A stretch of DNA of 64,000 bases, taken from Amycolatopsis balhimycina FH 1894. GTDB lineage: Bacteria > Actinomycetota > Actinomycetes > Mycobacteriales > Pseudonocardiaceae. Shown one piece after another: positions 48,547 to 58,830 of the stretch. The notes under the pieces are model-generated. The model did no database searches and had not been told where the DNA came from. It saw only the letters and a list, made by a program, of their open reading frames with translations. The stretch spans positions 2,089,975-2,153,974 of the forward strand of contig NZ_KB913037.1 in NCBI RefSeq assembly GCF_000384295.1, read 5' to 3'. The position numbers and the translations under genes are program-made. Each line of letters starts with the position of its first letter. Within the stretch, counting starts at the first letter, position 1.

Positions 48547-49245
48547 TCAGCTGCGCGGCTTGTGCGAGCTCAGAATCCCGACCGGCCCCGGCGGAACCGG
48601 GGACACACCTCGATCGTCGAAACGGCCCTGCAGCGTCTGCCGCACCTCAACGACTCCATCCACCCGGCGGACCAGCGCCACGATGACCGGGATCATGCTC
48701 GTCCGCTCGACGGTGCCGTTGAGGGTCACGATGCCGTTGTGCACCGAAACGTACAGAGACGCGGGATCCATGGCCATCTCCCGCAGCAGCACCTCCTCCC
48801 GGACCTCGTCCCGGATCACGTGGTCCGTGCGCAGGAACACCCGCAGCAGGTCCGAACGGGACACCACGCCGACCAATTTGCCCTCGTCGTCGACCACCGG
48901 CAAGCGGTGGAAATGGTGCTCCTCCAGCAGTTTCGCGGCCACTGTGACGTCGTCGCCCGCGTGGACGGTGACCGCCGGCGTCGTCATCAGGTCGGCGACG
49001 AACGCCGCGCCGGCCTTCCGTTTCGCCTGCCGGGAACCGGGCTTGAGCAGGCCGTGCGGGGCCTCGCGCTCGAGCAGATCGCCCTGCGAGACGACCCCGA
49101 GCACCAGGTCGTCCTCGTCGACCACGGGTGCGCCGCTGATGTTCCACGTGGCCAGCAGGAGCGCGACCGCCTTGAACGGCGTGTCCGGCCCGACAGTGGT
49201 GACTTCGGTCGTCATGACCGAACCCACTTTGCGGCGGCTGGGCAT
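48547..49245 (-). CDS. CBS-pair protein with C-terminal BON domain
   Basis: 232 residues from the ATG at 49245 (AAGGAGGTCAAG upstream). Two CBS motifs (VGSVMTTEVTTVGPDTPF.., VADLMTTPAVTVHAGDDV..) are followed by a BON segment with SLYVSVHNGIVTLNGTVERTS. It is an adenosine-nucleotide sensor family. It follows the universal stress protein by 11 bases. Confidence 0.92.
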   Translation of the reverse strand: MPSRRKVGSVMTTEVTTVGPDTPFKAVALLLATWNISGAPVVDEDDLVLGVVSQGDLLEREAPHGLLKPGSRQAKRKAGAAFVADLMTTPAVTVHAGDDVTVAAKLLEEHHFHRLPVVDDEGKLVGVVSRSDLLRVFLRTDHVIRDEVREEVLLREMAMDPASLYVSVHNGIVTLNGTVERTSMIPVIVALVRRVDGVVEVRQTLQGRFDDRGVSPVPPGPVGILSSHKPRS

Positions 49246-49256
49246 CTTGACCTCCT

Positions 49257-49769
49257 TCACAGCAGCGGTCCGGGGTAGTAGCTGCCCACGGGTTCCGACG
49301 CCGCCGCCGGTTCCTTCTCCGGTTCCGGGACCGTCCGCGCCGGGATGACCACCACCGGGCAGCTCGCCTCGCGCAGGCAGTGCTCGGCGACCGAACCGAC
49401 CAGCAGCTTCAGCAGCCGGCCGCGGCCGTGGCTGCCGAGCACCAGCATCGCCGCGGTCTTCGACGCCTCCTCCAGTGCCACCGCGGCCGAGTGCTCGGCC
49501 AGCTCGGCCCGGACGGCCACACCCGGGTGCTCCGCCCGCACTTCGCCGACGACGTCTTCGAGCTGTCGCCGCTCCCGGTCGGCGACCGTCTCCGGCGATC
49601 CGGCGACCGCCGCACCGAGGTCGGCGACCGGCTCGAACGACCACGCACGCAGCGCGACGACCTGACGACCGCTCTGCGCGGCCTCGAACACCGCCCAGCG
49701 CAGCGCGGCCACGCTGACCGCCGAATGGTCCACGCCGACGACGATGTCGCCTTGGTTTGCCGTTGTCAT
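49257..49769 (-). CDS. universal stress protein
   Basis: 170 residues. DIVVGVDHSAVSVAALRWA and the ATP-binding GSHGRGRLLKLLVGSVAEHCLREASCPVVVIP (G-2x-G-9x-G-S pattern). One USP domain with a Pro/Glu-rich tail. It is in an operon with the CBS-BON gene. Confidence 0.93.
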   Translation of the reverse strand: MTTANQGDIVVGVDHSAVSVAALRWAVFEAAQSGRQVVALRAWSFEPVADLGAAVAGSPETVADRERRQLEDVVGEVRAEHPGVAVRAELAEHSAAVALEEASKTAAMLVLGSHGRGRLLKLLVGSVAEHCLREASCPVVVIPARTVPEPEKEPAAASEPVGSYYPGPLL

Positions 49770-49791
49770 GGGAATTCACCTTCTCCTGTTC

Positions 49792-50391
49792 TCAAGAATG
49801 GGTGTTCGGGTCCAGCTCGCGGAACCACTCGTGCTGCCACTGGGCGAACCGGAAGCGGTCGAGGGAGAACACGGCCAGCCGGTAGGCGAGGGCGAGCAGC
49901 GCCAGTGCGCCCAGCCAGAGACCGAGCCCGAGGACCACGGCGTCGATGACGACACCCGCGCCGCTGAGCGGGGGATCCACCGGGCTGCCGGTGCGATCCA
50001 CCCAGACGGTCAGCGTTTCGCCCTTGAGCTTGCCCTCGTCGGCCACGATCTTGCCGACCCGGCGCGTCCCGTCGGGGAGCGTCCAGGTTGCGTCGGTGGG
50101 CCGGCCGTTTCCGACGACACCGGCGCGCGAGTTGACCGTGATGTCCGGCCCGTCGGCGAGCAGGGTGGCGGTCACCTGCATGCGCTCGCTGACCTGCTGC
50201 GCCGACTCTCCTTGCTGCCGCACGAAGGTTTCCGAACCGAGGGCGGCGGAGACCGGCAGCGCGGCGAGCGCGAGCAGCGCCACGAAGATCAGCAGGCCCG
50301 CTTGGAACCGGTCCGAGGCCCGCGCCACCGACCCGCGGCGGGACAGCACGGTGCGCCACATCCGCGCGATCGAATTCGACGACGTGCTCAT
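49792..50391 (-). CDS. Rv1733c-like two-helix membrane protein
   Basis: 199 residues. VLSRRGSVARASDRFQAGLLIFVALLALAALPV (TM1), an outer domain with TWTLPDGTRRVGKI and GETLTVWVDRTGSPVDPPLSG, then TM2, and FAQWQHEWFRELDP. This is the layout of the DosR-regulated Rv1733c family, whose function is unknown. Its stop is 22 bases ahead of the USP start. Confidence 0.85.
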   Translation of the reverse strand: MSTSSNSIARMWRTVLSRRGSVARASDRFQAGLLIFVALLALAALPVSAALGSETFVRQQGESAQQVSERMQVTATLLADGPDITVNSRAGVVGNGRPTDATWTLPDGTRRVGKIVADEGKLKGETLTVWVDRTGSPVDPPLSGAGVVIDAVVLGLGLWLGALALLALAYRLAVFSLDRFRFAQWQHEWFRELDPNTHS

Positions 50392-50477
50392 GGGTCCGGT
50401 CCTCTCCGGTCGGAAGTCTTGGCTACGAACAGAATCATCGATTTCCGGCGCCGCCCGAAGAGGAATTGGACCCCGGC

Positions 50478-50497
50478 GTGTGGGGACCGGCCCACAC
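50478..50497. promoter_or_regulatory. palindrome with DosR-like core
   Basis: GTGTGGG (50478-50484) and CCCACAC (50491-50497) flank GACCGG, giving GGGGACCGGCCCAC. It lies about 90 bases upstream of the Rv1733c-like gene. Confidence 0.4.
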
Positions 50498-50526
50498 TCC
50501 TCGCGAGGCCCTCCGACGACGCACCG

Positions 50527-50541
50527 AGGACTTAGGACCCT
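50527..50541. promoter_or_regulatory. DosR-box-like sequence upstream of CBS gene
   Basis: AGGACTTAGGACCCT is 60 bases before the ATG at 50600 and nearly palindromic. Confidence 0.5.
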
Positions 50542-50599
50542 GTACCGCAGCCGGGCACCGACGGGATGGTCGGAGACCCCACGGAAGGGAGCATCGACC

Positions 50600-51007
50600 A
50601 TGCGCGCCCGCGAAATCATGACCATCCCGACCTTCGCGTTGACACCGTCCGCGACGCTCGAAGAAGCAGCTGAGATGATGACCGGCCACGGTTTCACGAC
50701 GATGCCGGTGATCGACGGCGACGGGCGGCTGCTCGGCCTGCTGTCCGAAGCGGACATCCTGCGGGCCCCGGTCCCGGCCGGCGATCCCGACACCGGCGTG
50801 ATGCTCGGCGGTGGGCCGCGCACGGCCGGTTCGGTGATGCGCGAGCACGGCTTGGCCGTGCCGGGCGACCTCGACGTACGTGAGGTGGCCAGCCTGATGA
50901 CCGACGCCGACGTGCGCTCGGCGCCGGTCGTCGACGGCGGGCACGTCGTCGGCATGGTGACCTTCCAGGACGTGCTGCGCGCGCTCACCGGCAGCCGGCG
51001 GAGCTGA
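50600..51007 (+). CDS. small CBS-pair protein (Hrp1/Rv2626c-like)
   Basis: 135 residues that are almost only two CBS motifs: REIMTIPTFALTPSATLEEAAEMM and GSVMREHGLAVPGDLDVREVASLM, with PVVDGGHVVGMVTFQDVL. Rv2626c in the DosR regulon has this architecture. Confidence 0.92.
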   Translation: MRAREIMTIPTFALTPSATLEEAAEMMTGHGFTTMPVIDGDGRLLGLLSEADILRAPVPAGDPDTGVMLGGGPRTAGSVMREHGLAVPGDLDVREVASLMTDADVRSAPVVDGGHVVGMVTFQDVLRALTGSRRS

Positions 51008-51010
51008 CGC

Positions 51011-51997
51011 TCAGCTCGCCGGCACGTCCCGTCCGGCGCGGTGGGTCAGCACGTCCTCGATCGGGCGGCGGGCCGTGAGCCGGGTCGGCGAGCCGTAGCC
51101 GATGCGCAGCAGCGTGTGCGGCTGACCCAGCCCGGCGAAGATCCGGCCGAGCGCCTCCCGCGTCCGCGGGGTTTCGAACGGCTGGGACAGGAAGGACGTC
51201 GCCAGGCCTTCGACGGTCGCGGTCAGCAGCACCCGCTGCATCGCCATCCCGGCCCGGACCTCCGCGTGCGGCCCCCGGTCCCGGGTCAGGACCACGCCGA
51301 GCAGGGGTTCCTGCTCGTATTCGCGCGGCGGCAGGTTCTCGTTTTCGTGCGACGCGCGCAACGTCACGACTCCCGGCCCGTACGGGGGCGGCCCGGCCGC
51401 GACCCGCGGCACACCGTCGGGGCTGCCGGGCTCCCGGTGGGTCCAGAACGCCGCTTCCGCCCGGAAGGCCGGATCGTCGGACTGCAGCGTCTCTGCCTGC
51501 CGGACCAGCGACGCCACCGTGCTGTACCGGCCGGACACGTTGAGGTACTCGATCTGCCCACCTTCCTGCAGCGCCGCGGACTTCAGCGCGGTCCGCGCCG
51601 CGGACGGCACCTCCTTGTCCAGCATCGGACGGCGGTTGGTGTGCCGGCGGAAGACGGCTTCGGCGAGCTTGCGCTCCGCCGCGGTGGCCTTCTGGTTGCC
51701 GTCGAGCCGGATCACCGCGACCAGGTCCGGCTCGGCCGGGTCCGGCAGCATCCGGACGATCGCGGCGAGCCCGTTGGCCCGCAGGCAGATGACGAGGTTG
51801 AACGCGGCCGCACCGCAGGCGAGCCGGGCTTCGCGCCCGAGCGGGTCGGCGATGTCCAGGACGCGATCGCGGTCCAGCCAGACCTCGATCACCTCGTGCT
51901 CGACGACGAACCGCCAGGGCTGGGTGTTGTGCGGTGAGGGCGCGCGCACGGCCGAGGCGAGGGCTTGGTCGAACACAGTGGGCAGTGGTCGGCTCAT
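51011..51997 (-). CDS. Acg-family nitroreductase-like protein (2 of 3)
   Basis: 328 residues from the ATG at 51997 (GGAG upstream). AVRAPSPHNTQPWRFVV, GREARLACGAAAFNLVI, FRRHTNRRPM and LRIGYGSPTRLTARRPIEDVL. It converges on the CBS gene with 3 bases between stops. A DosR-like box lies 86 bases upstream. Confidence 0.9.
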   Translation of the reverse strand: MSRPLPTVFDQALASAVRAPSPHNTQPWRFVVEHEVIEVWLDRDRVLDIADPLGREARLACGAAAFNLVICLRANGLAAIVRMLPDPAEPDLVAVIRLDGNQKATAAERKLAEAVFRRHTNRRPMLDKEVPSAARTALKSAALQEGGQIEYLNVSGRYSTVASLVRQAETLQSDDPAFRAEAAFWTHREPGSPDGVPRVAAGPPPYGPGVVTLRASHENENLPPREYEQEPLLGVVLTRDRGPHAEVRAGMAMQRVLLTATVEGLATSFLSQPFETPRTREALGRIFAGLGQPHTLLRIGYGSPTRLTARRPIEDVLTHRAGRDVPAS

Positions 51998-52081
51998 CAA
52001 GGGCTCCGGGTCACTCGGGGGCGAACACCCAGCTTCACCGGTGGCCCCGCCCGGCGGCGACGGTCGCGCGTCACGACCCGG

Positions 52082-52098
52082 AGGGACTAAAGACCTCT
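52082..52098. promoter_or_regulatory. DosR-box-like sequence, shared divergent promoter
   Basis: GGGACTAAAGACCTC (52083-52097) closely fits GGGACTWWAGTCCC. It lies 86 bases upstream of the nitroreductase and 74 upstream of the DinB-like gene. Confidence 0.55.
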
Positions 52099-52170
52099 CG
52101 GCGCCCTTCGCTGAGACCGGCTTCAGCCGGCTGGTGGGATGCTCGGCCGACGCCATCGGAGGGCCGCCCC

Positions 52171-52683
52171 ATGGACCGGCGAGCAGTACATGAGCAGTGG
52201 GAACGCGACCGCGCCACCCTCCACGAACTGGTGGCCGCCGTGACGGCCGCCGATCTCCGCCGGCGGTCGGCCGGCACCCGGTGGACCAACGGGCAGCTGG
52301 TGTTCCACCTCGTGTTCGGCTACCAGATCGTGCGTGCCCTGCTGGTGCTGGTCCGCCTCTTCGGCCGGTTACCCGACTCCGTCAGCCGCCGGTTCGCCGC
52401 CGCGCTGAACGCGGCCACTCCCCCCTTCCACGTCATCAACTACCTCGGGTCCTGCGGTGGCGGACTGCTCGGCCCCGAGCGCGCGGCCGCCTGGCTGGAC
52501 CACATCATCGCGTCATTGCACCGCAGCCTGGACCGGGCCACCGAGGCCGACCTCGCCCGCGGAATGCACTACCCGACGCGGTGGGATCCCTTCTTCCGGC
52601 CCACCATGACGATGGCCGACGTCTACCGCTACCCGAGCCTCCACTTCGCGTTCCACCGGCAGCAGCTCACCCTCGACCGGTAG
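52171..52683 (+). CDS. DinB-like four-helix protein
   Basis: 170 residues. EQWERDRATLHELVAAVTAADLRRRSAGTRWTNGQLVFHLVFGYQIV is the DinB/mycothiol-transferase helix 1-2 pattern with the first metal-site His. HFAFHRQQLTLDR supplies the last His pair. A thiol-dependent transferase role is usual for the family but unproven here. Confidence 0.8.
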   Translation: MDRRAVHEQWERDRATLHELVAAVTAADLRRRSAGTRWTNGQLVFHLVFGYQIVRALLVLVRLFGRLPDSVSRRFAAALNAATPPFHVINYLGSCGGGLLGPERAAAWLDHIIASLHRSLDRATEADLARGMHYPTRWDPFFRPTMTMADVYRYPSLHFAFHRQQLTLDR

Positions 52684-54076
52684 CGCTCAGCACAGCACGC
52701 TCCCCGTCCTCCGGGACCACCGCGCACCAACCGGCTTCGGCGTGCAAGGTCTTCGCGAACGCTTCTGAAGCGACCGCCTCCCCTTCGATGACGAAAGCCG
52801 TCTCGGGTGGCCGTGTCGCCGTCGCCCAATCGAGCGTCTCCGCCGGTCCCGCGAATTCGCCGGTGCTGCCCAGCGCCGTCACCTCCGCCCGGACCGGCAC
52901 GTACCGGCCACGAACCTTCAGCTGGCGGGTTCCGCTCGCGAGCTGTGCGGCGCGGGTTCCCGGGGCCGGCGGCCCTAGCAGGACCACCCCGTTGCGGGGG
53001 TCCGGCAGCATCTCGGCTAGGTGCCGCAGCACGCGGCCGGAGTCCGCCGTCGCCAAGCCGGCCACGACGATCGACGGCCGATCGGACACCTGCTCGACCA
53101 GCCCGGCGGGAACGCCGACGCGCCCGCCACGATGCAGCTCGGGCCGGCGCTCTCGCTCGGCGCGCTGGTGGACTTCGACGGCCGAGAGCCCGGCGGGACT
53201 GTCCAGCACCACCGGCAGCTTCGGGATCTCCCCCGCGGCCATCAGCTCGTCCACCATCGTCAGCAGCCCTTCGGCACCGACCGCGGCCGCCGGGACGAGG
53301 ACACTGCCGCCCCGGTTCACCGCGCGGCGAACCGGCCGGCCAGGTGCCCGTCGCCGGCCGGGGACGGAGCGGCTAGCACAAGGGCGTCCGACCGCGGCCG
53401 CGGATCCGGCGGGCACAGCAGGGCATGCTCCGCCGCGCCGAGCGGGCCGGCGAACACGACCGAACGGCCGCCGGCCCGGATCCGCACCCAGGCCGCCCCG
53501 AGCCGGCCGCCGGCGCGGCCGAACTCGAACTCCGCGCCGCCGAATTCCTGCAGCGTGCCGTACTCGACCGGCCGCACCAGAGCGACCGCTCGGGAGACGT
53601 CTTCCGCGCGGAACGGCGGAACGGCCGGGCCGGGTCCGGCCCATCCGCCCGCCTCGGCGGCGAGCGCGTCTTCGGTGAACTGCGTCGCGGCGTCGGACAA
53701 CGCCAGCGGAAGCAATGCGGCGGTTCCCGGCGTTGCGAACACCGGCCGTGCCAGCCTTCGGCGACCAGCTGCGGCAGGAAGCCCGCGGTGCTCCTGCCGA
53801 GGTCGGCGCTCGGCAGGAGCACCGCGCCGACCGCGTGCAGTTCGTCCGGTACGGGCGAGAAGTTGCGCCGCCACAACGCGTCCGGGCCGGCGAACAGGCC
53901 GCAGCCGACCAGGATGCGCGTGCCGGGCAACTCGAGGAGGTTGCGGGCGCCGGTGGGGCCGCCGAGGAAGGTTAGGACCGGATCGGGGCCGGACGTCGGC
54001 CGGTGACCGGCCACGTGCGGCGTCCCCGGCCACGGGCTGGTGCGGTAGCGCACGGACGCCCGGGATCCTCGGACAT
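52667..54076 (-). pseudogene. MBL-fold/beta-CASP RNase-like protein, degenerate metal site, two or three frameshifts
   Basis: The pieces read LTFLGGPTGARNLLELPGTRILVGCGLF, then SADLGRSTAGFLPQLVAEGW, then FATPGTAALLPLALSDAA, then a beta-CASP/RMMBL part (DRPSIVVAGLATADSGRVLRHLAEMLPD, VRGRYVPVRAEVTALG). They lie in successive frames, with breaks near 53750 and 53320. The ATG at 54076 after GGAAGGGAAGGACACG is in yet another frame. The metal motif (normally THAHLDHS) reads LPSADLGRS, so the protein would be inactive even if frames were restored. It overlaps the convergent DinB gene by 17 bases. Confidence 0.75.
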
Positions 54077-54095
54077 CGTGTCCTTCCCTTCCCCC

Positions 54096-55685
54096 TCAGC
54101 CGGCGACGTCACGCCGCCGGAACCTCGCCACGCCCGCCGCGCCCAGCACCGCGCCCAGTGCGGTGAGCCAGAGCAGCGGGGCGGCCTGGACGGCTGCGCC
54201 CGGCAACTTCGGCGAGTGGGTGAACGGCGAGAGGTCCAGCACCCACCGGTCCAGTTTCAGCAACGTGCCGAACTCGCCGAGCAGCAGGAACGTCGTCAGC
54301 GCGACCCAGGCGAACGCGACCGCCCGCGCCAGGAAGCCGAACAGTGCCGCCGCGATCCCGGCGAGCACCCAGACGGCGGGCAGCTGGGCCAGTCCCGCGC
54401 CGGCCAACCGGGCGACTTCGGTGCCGGGCGTGCCGAGGCGGACCCCGTACGCCAGCCCGGCCGTGAGGCCCAAGGACGTCAACAGCACGACGGGTGCCCC
54501 CGCAGCGAGCAGCAGATATCCCGCCATCAGGCGGCGGCGGTCGAGCGCGGTGGCCAGCAGCGGTTCGACGCGCAGCGCCCGCTCTTCGCTCCGGAAGCGG
54601 ACCAGGACGGTGATCGCGTACGCCGAGGTGATGACGGCCGCCATCGAGAACTCGGCCGCGAGGAAAGCGTCCTCCATGGCCTGCTCGCCGCCGAGAGCGG
54701 CGATCAGCGCCCGGGCACCCGCGCTGTCGAGCATCTTCCCGACGTTGCCCGCGAGGCCGCCCAGGACCAGTCCCAGCAGGACGTACCCGGCGAGCCAGGC
54801 ACCGAGGTTCGCCCGGTTGAGGCGCCACACCAGGCCCCACGCGCCGGTCAGCGAGCGACCGGCGTGAGCCGGGCCCGCCCGGTCCAGCAGCAGCCCGGCG
54901 TCGAGGTCGCGGGCCCTGACCGCCGCGACGGCCACCACGACCAGCGCGACCGCGACGAGCAACGGGAGGGCCAAGACCCACCAGACGTCGCCGGCGAAGG
55001 GCCGGACCTGCTGGGTCCACCCGATCGGCGACACCCAGGACAACCAGCGCGGGCCGGCGGAGTCGCCCACCGCACGCAGGAAGTATGCGCCGAGCAGCGC
55101 GACGACGGCGAGCCCCGACGCCGCTCGCGCGCTCTTGGTCAGCTGGGCGGTCACCGCGGCGAGCCCGCCGAAGACGAGCCCGGAGCCCGCCCAGCCGAGG
55201 CCGAAGGCCAGCGATCCGGCCACCGGCAACCCCGCCGCCGCGAGCCCGGCGCCGCTGAAGAGTCCGATGACCAGGCTCGACACGGTCGTCACGACCACTG
55301 CCGCCGCCAACCCGGCGAAGCGTCCGACCACGGCGGACCCGAGCAGTTCCCGCCGCCCGGCTTCCTCCTCCGCCCGGGTGTGCCGGACCGCGGTGAAGAT
55401 CATCAGCAGCGCGATCAGGGCTGCGCCGAACGCGGTCAGCTTGAAGACGGACGTCGCGCCGAGGGTTGGTTCGTACACCGGGCCGTAGAGCGCCACCAGG
55501 GCCGGAACCGAGTTGATGCTGCCGGCCGCGCCCCGCTGGTCCCCGGCGGCCGGGTAGATCGCCGCCGTCGCCGCGGCCGACGACGCTGCCACGGCGGTGA
55601 ACACCGCGGTCCACACCGGCAGCCGGATCCGGTCCCGACGCAAAGCCAGCCGGACCAGCGCGCCGGTGCCGGTGAGGGAGCTCAT
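54096..55685 (-). CDS. ABC transporter permease, antibiotic/polyketide-exporter type
   Basis: 529 residues with about 12 hydrophobic segments in two halves, each opening with an ABC-2 like motif ([36 protein letters not shown]). [24 protein letters not shown] is a conserved cytoplasmic loop of this family. The start overlaps the ATPase stop (ATGA). Confidence 0.9.
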   Translation of the reverse strand: MSSLTGTGALVRLALRRDRIRLPVWTAVFTAVAASSAAATAAIYPAAGDQRGAAGSINSVPALVALYGPVYEPTLGATSVFKLTAFGAALIALLMIFTAVRHTRAEEEAGRRELLGSAVVGRFAGLAAAVVVTTVSSLVIGLFSGAGLAAAGLPVAGSLAFGLGWAGSGLVFGGLAAVTAQLTKSARAASGLAVVALLGAYFLRAVGDSAGPRWLSWVSPIGWTQQVRPFAGDVWWVLALPLLVAVALVVVAVAAVRARDLDAGLLLDRAGPAHAGRSLTGAWGLVWRLNRANLGAWLAGYVLLGLVLGGLAGNVGKMLDSAGARALIAALGGEQAMEDAFLAAEFSMAAVITSAYAITVLVRFRSEERALRVEPLLATALDRRRLMAGYLLLAAGAPVVLLTSLGLTAGLAYGVRLGTPGTEVARLAGAGLAQLPAVWVLAGIAAALFGFLARAVAFAWVALTTFLLLGEFGTLLKLDRWVLDLSPFTHSPKLPGAAVQAAPLLWLTALGAVLGAAGVARFRRRDVAG

Positions 55686-56590
55686 GCCGGCACCGCCGTC
55701 CGGACGTCTTCGGTGCGGTAGTGCCACAGGAACAGCTCCTCCAGCGTCGGCGGGTTGCTGGTCAGGCTCCGGACCCCGTGCCGGCTCAGCAGGCCCAGCA
55801 CCGTGGCCAGTTCGGCGTTGTCGACGGTCAGCCGCACGCGGTCGCCTTCGGTCGTGCAGTCGTGCACCCCCGGTAAGCGGGCGAGGCCGTCCACAGTGCC
55901 GGACAGCCGTGCGGTGATCGTGGTCCGGCCGAGGTGGCGCAGCTCGTCGAGGCTGCCGGAGTCGACCAGGCGGCCGGCTCGGATGATGCTGACCCGGTCG
56001 CAGAGGGCCTCGGCCTCGGACAGGATGTGGCTGGACAGCAGGATGGTGCGGCCCCGCTCGCGTTCCTCGCGGACGCACTCGCGGAAGATCTGCTCCATCA
56101 ACGGGTCGAGCCCGCTGGTGGGCTCGTCGAGCAGCAGCAGTTCTACGTCCGAGGCCAGTGCGGCGACCACGGCGACCTTCTGCCGGTTGCCCTTCGAGTA
56201 CGCCCGGCCCTTAGTGCGTGGGTCCAGCTCGAACAGGTCGAGGTACCGCTTGCGGCGCTTCGGATCCAGGCCACCGCGCAGGCGGCCGAGCAGGTCGATG
56301 ACCTCGCCGCCGGTGAGGTTCGGCCACAGCGAGACCTCACCGGGGACATAGGCCAGCCGCCGGTGCAGCGACACCGCGTCGCGCCACGGGTCGCCGCCGA
56401 GCAGCCCCAGCTCGCCGGAGTCGGCGCGCAGCAGGCCCAGCAGCAGTCGCAGGGTGGTCGTCTTACCGGCGCCGTTCGGCCCGAGGAAACCGTGCACCTC
56501 ACCGGTGCGGACGGTCAGGTCGAGCCCGTCAAGCGCCTTGGTGTGCCCGAAGGTCTTCCGGAGGTCCCGGATCTCGATCGCGGCGCTCAT
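55682..56590 (-). CDS. ABC transporter ATP-binding protein
   Basis: 302 residues. Walker [14 protein letters not shown], a signature changed to [11 protein letters not shown] (usual in this subfamily), Walker [14 protein letters not shown] and the H-loop [11 protein letters not shown]-terminal regulatory extension follows. It pairs with the permease. The start overlaps the ppsA stop (ATGA). Confidence 0.93.
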   Translation of the reverse strand: MSAAIEIRDLRKTFGHTKALDGLDLTVRTGEVHGFLGPNGAGKTTTLRLLLGLLRADSGELGLLGGDPWRDAVSLHRRLAYVPGEVSLWPNLTGGEVIDLLGRLRGGLDPKRRKRYLDLFELDPRTKGRAYSKGNRQKVAVVAALASDVELLLLDEPTSGLDPLMEQIFRECVREERERGRTILLSSHILSEAEALCDRVSIIRAGRLVDSGSLDELRHLGRTTITARLSGTVDGLARLPGVHDCTTEGDRVRLTVDNAELATVLGLLSRHGVRSLTSNPPTLEELFLWHYRTEDVRTAVPA

Positions 56591-58830
56591 CGCGTGCTCT
56601 CCAAGAGGATCCGGCGCTCTGCCGAGGCGATGGCCGCACGGGCCGGGACGAGGACGTCGGGGTTGACCGAGATCGACGTGATGCCGAAGCGCACCAGGTG
56701 CTCAGCGAAGCCGGGCTTGGTCGAGGGCGCCTGGCCGCACAGCGAAGAGGTGATATTGCGGTGCCGGGCGATGCGGACGATCTTCTCGATCGCGTCGAGC
56801 ACGGCGGGGTCGGCTTCGTCGAACAGCTCGGCGCACACGGCCGAGTCGCGGTCGACGCCCAGGACCAGCTGGGTGAGGTCGTTGCTGCCGATGGACACGC
56901 CGTCGATCCCCATGCCCGCGTATTCGGGCAGCCAGTGCACGACCGAGGGCACTTCGGCCATCACCCAGCGGCGCAGGCCGCGCTGCCGGCCGAGCGGGCT
57001 CGCGTCGACCAGCTCCAGGCACTCCTCCAGCTCCCACTTCGTCCGCACGAACGGGATCATCAGGTGCAGGTTCGGCGTCTGCTCCCGCACTCGCGCCAGT
57101 GTCTCCAGCTCGAGGGCGAACAGGTCGCGCTCGCGCACGTACCGGTAGCAGCCCCGGTAGCCGATCATCGGGTTGCTCTCGACCGGCTCGAACTCTTCCC
57201 CGCCGGCCAGGCCGCGGAACTCGTTCGTCCGCAGGTCGGTCGCGCGGTAGACGACCGGACGAGTACCGAACGGACGCGTGATCTTGAGGAGCGACTCGGT
57301 CATCTTGTCCACGAAGGACCGTTCTTCGCCCTTGGCGAGCAGGTCGCGTGGGTGGCGGCCGTCGAGGGCCTCGGTGAGCAGGAACTCCGCACGAAGCAGG
57401 CCGACGCCGTCCACCGCCTGCGCGGCGACCTCTTCGGCGTGCTCAGGCATGGCGAGGTTGACGTACAGCTTGGTGCCGATGGCTTCCGGCGCCACGGGCG
57501 CAGCGACCGCCTCGGTGCGGGCCGGCGCCTTCTTGACCACGCCCGGCCGGACCTCGCCCTTGGTGCCGTCGACGGTGACCAGGCTGCGGTCGGCCAGGAC
57601 GCGGGTGGCGTCGCCGGTGCCGACCACGGCCGGCACGCCCAGCTCGCGGGCGACCACGGCCGCGTGGCAGGTCATCCCGCCACCGTCGGTGACGACCGCG
57701 GACGCCCGGCGCATCGCCGGCACCCAGTCCGGGTTGGTCATCGGCGCGACCAGGACCTCGCCGTCGCGGAGGTGCTTCGCCTCGACGGGGTCGTGCAGCA
57801 CGCGGACCGCGCCGCTGCCCTCACCCGGCGACGCTCCGAGCCCGTTCACCAGTGCCTCGGTCGTCACCGGCGTGACCGGCGGCAGCGTCGTGATCGGCCG
57901 GGACTGCACCAGGGAGATCTCGTTGTCGGCGATCGCGAACTCGATGTCCTGCGGCACGCCGTAGTGCTCCTCGACCCGAGAGGCCATCCGGGCCAGCTCG
58001 AGCACCGCGGTTTCGCTCAAGACCCGGCGGCCGCCGGCGGGCTCGGGGAGCTCGATGGTGACGTCGCCGCCACTGGCGTCGGCCACGATCTTGTGGGTCT
58101 GCCTGCCGATCCGGACCGAGTGGATGAGCAGGTCCTTCTTGCCGATGACGTAGGTGTCGGGCTCGACGGCCCCGCTGACGATTGCCTCCCCCTGGCCGAA
58201 GACGGCTTCGACGACGATGCGATCGCGGTCGCCGGTCCGCGGATCGGCGGTGAAGATCACGCCGGACCGTTCCGACTGGATCATGCGCTGGACGACGACG
58301 GCGATCGCGGGCTCGCCGGTGAACCCACGGCTTGCCCGGTAGCTCACGACACGCGGGCTGAAGAGCGACGTCCAGCAGTCGACGACGTGCTCGGCGACCG
58401 CGTGGTCACCCCAGATGTTGGTGTAGGTGGCGTTCATCCCGGCGAAGGACGCTTCCGCGCCGTCCTCCCCGGTGGCCGACGACCGGATCGCCACCGGCGT
58501 CGACCCACCCAGCCCGCGGTACGCCTCGGTGATCTCGGTGTGCAGCTCGCCGGTCAGCCCGGCGCGCCGGACGAGGTCGCGCATCTCGTCGCACGCCTCG
58601 GCCAGTGCCGCGGTGTCGTCCACGTTGACCAGTGCCTTGGCGTGCAGGTCGGCCAGCTCCGTACGGACCCCCGCGTGCTCCAGCGCGGCCCAGTAGCCGT
58701 CACGGGAGATCACGAATCCGCCGGGAACGGGGAAGCCGGCGGAAATCAGCTCGCCGAGGTTGGCGCCCTTCCCGCCCACGGTTTCATCGTCGACGAGCCG
58801 GATTTCGGCCAGGTCGCGTACGTACGTCAT
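56587..58830 (-). CDS. ppsA: phosphoenolpyruvate synthase
   Basis: 747 residues in the usual order: ATP-grasp domain ([39 protein letters not shown]), swivelling phospho-His domain ([16 protein letters not shown]) and PEP barrel with [27 protein letters not shown] and the catalytic Cys in SSLCGQAPS. It makes PEP from pyruvate and ATP for gluconeogenesis. It is coupled by ATGA to the nitroreductase upstream and the ABC genes downstream. Confidence 0.95.
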   Translation of the reverse strand: MTYVRDLAEIRLVDDETVGGKGANLGELISAGFPVPGGFVISRDGYWAALEHAGVRTELADLHAKALVNVDDTAALAEACDEMRDLVRRAGLTGELHTEITEAYRGLGGSTPVAIRSSATGEDGAEASFAGMNATYTNIWGDHAVAEHVVDCWTSLFSPRVVSYRASRGFTGEPAIAVVVQRMIQSERSGVIFTADPRTGDRDRIVVEAVFGQGEAIVSGAVEPDTYVIGKKDLLIHSVRIGRQTHKIVADASGGDVTIELPEPAGGRRVLSETAVLELARMASRVEEHYGVPQDIEFAIADNEISLVQSRPITTLPPVTPVTTEALVNGLGASPGEGSGAVRVLHDPVEAKHLRDGEVLVAPMTNPDWVPAMRRASAVVTDGGGMTCHAAVVARELGVPAVVGTGDATRVLADRSLVTVDGTKGEVRPGVVKKAPARTEAVAAPVAPEAIGTKLYVNLAMPEHAEEVAAQAVDGVGLLRAEFLLTEALDGRHPRDLLAKGEERSFVDKMTESLLKITRPFGTRPVVYRATDLRTNEFRGLAGGEEFEPVESNPMIGYRGCYRYVRERDLFALELETLARVREQTPNLHLMIPFVRTKWELEECLELVDASPLGRQRGLRRWVMAEVPSVVHWLPEYAGMGIDGVSIGSNDLTQLVLGVDRDSAVCAELFDEADPAVLDAIEKIVRIARHRNITSSLCGQAPSTKPGFAEHLVRFGITSISVNPDVLVPARAAIASAERRILLESTR

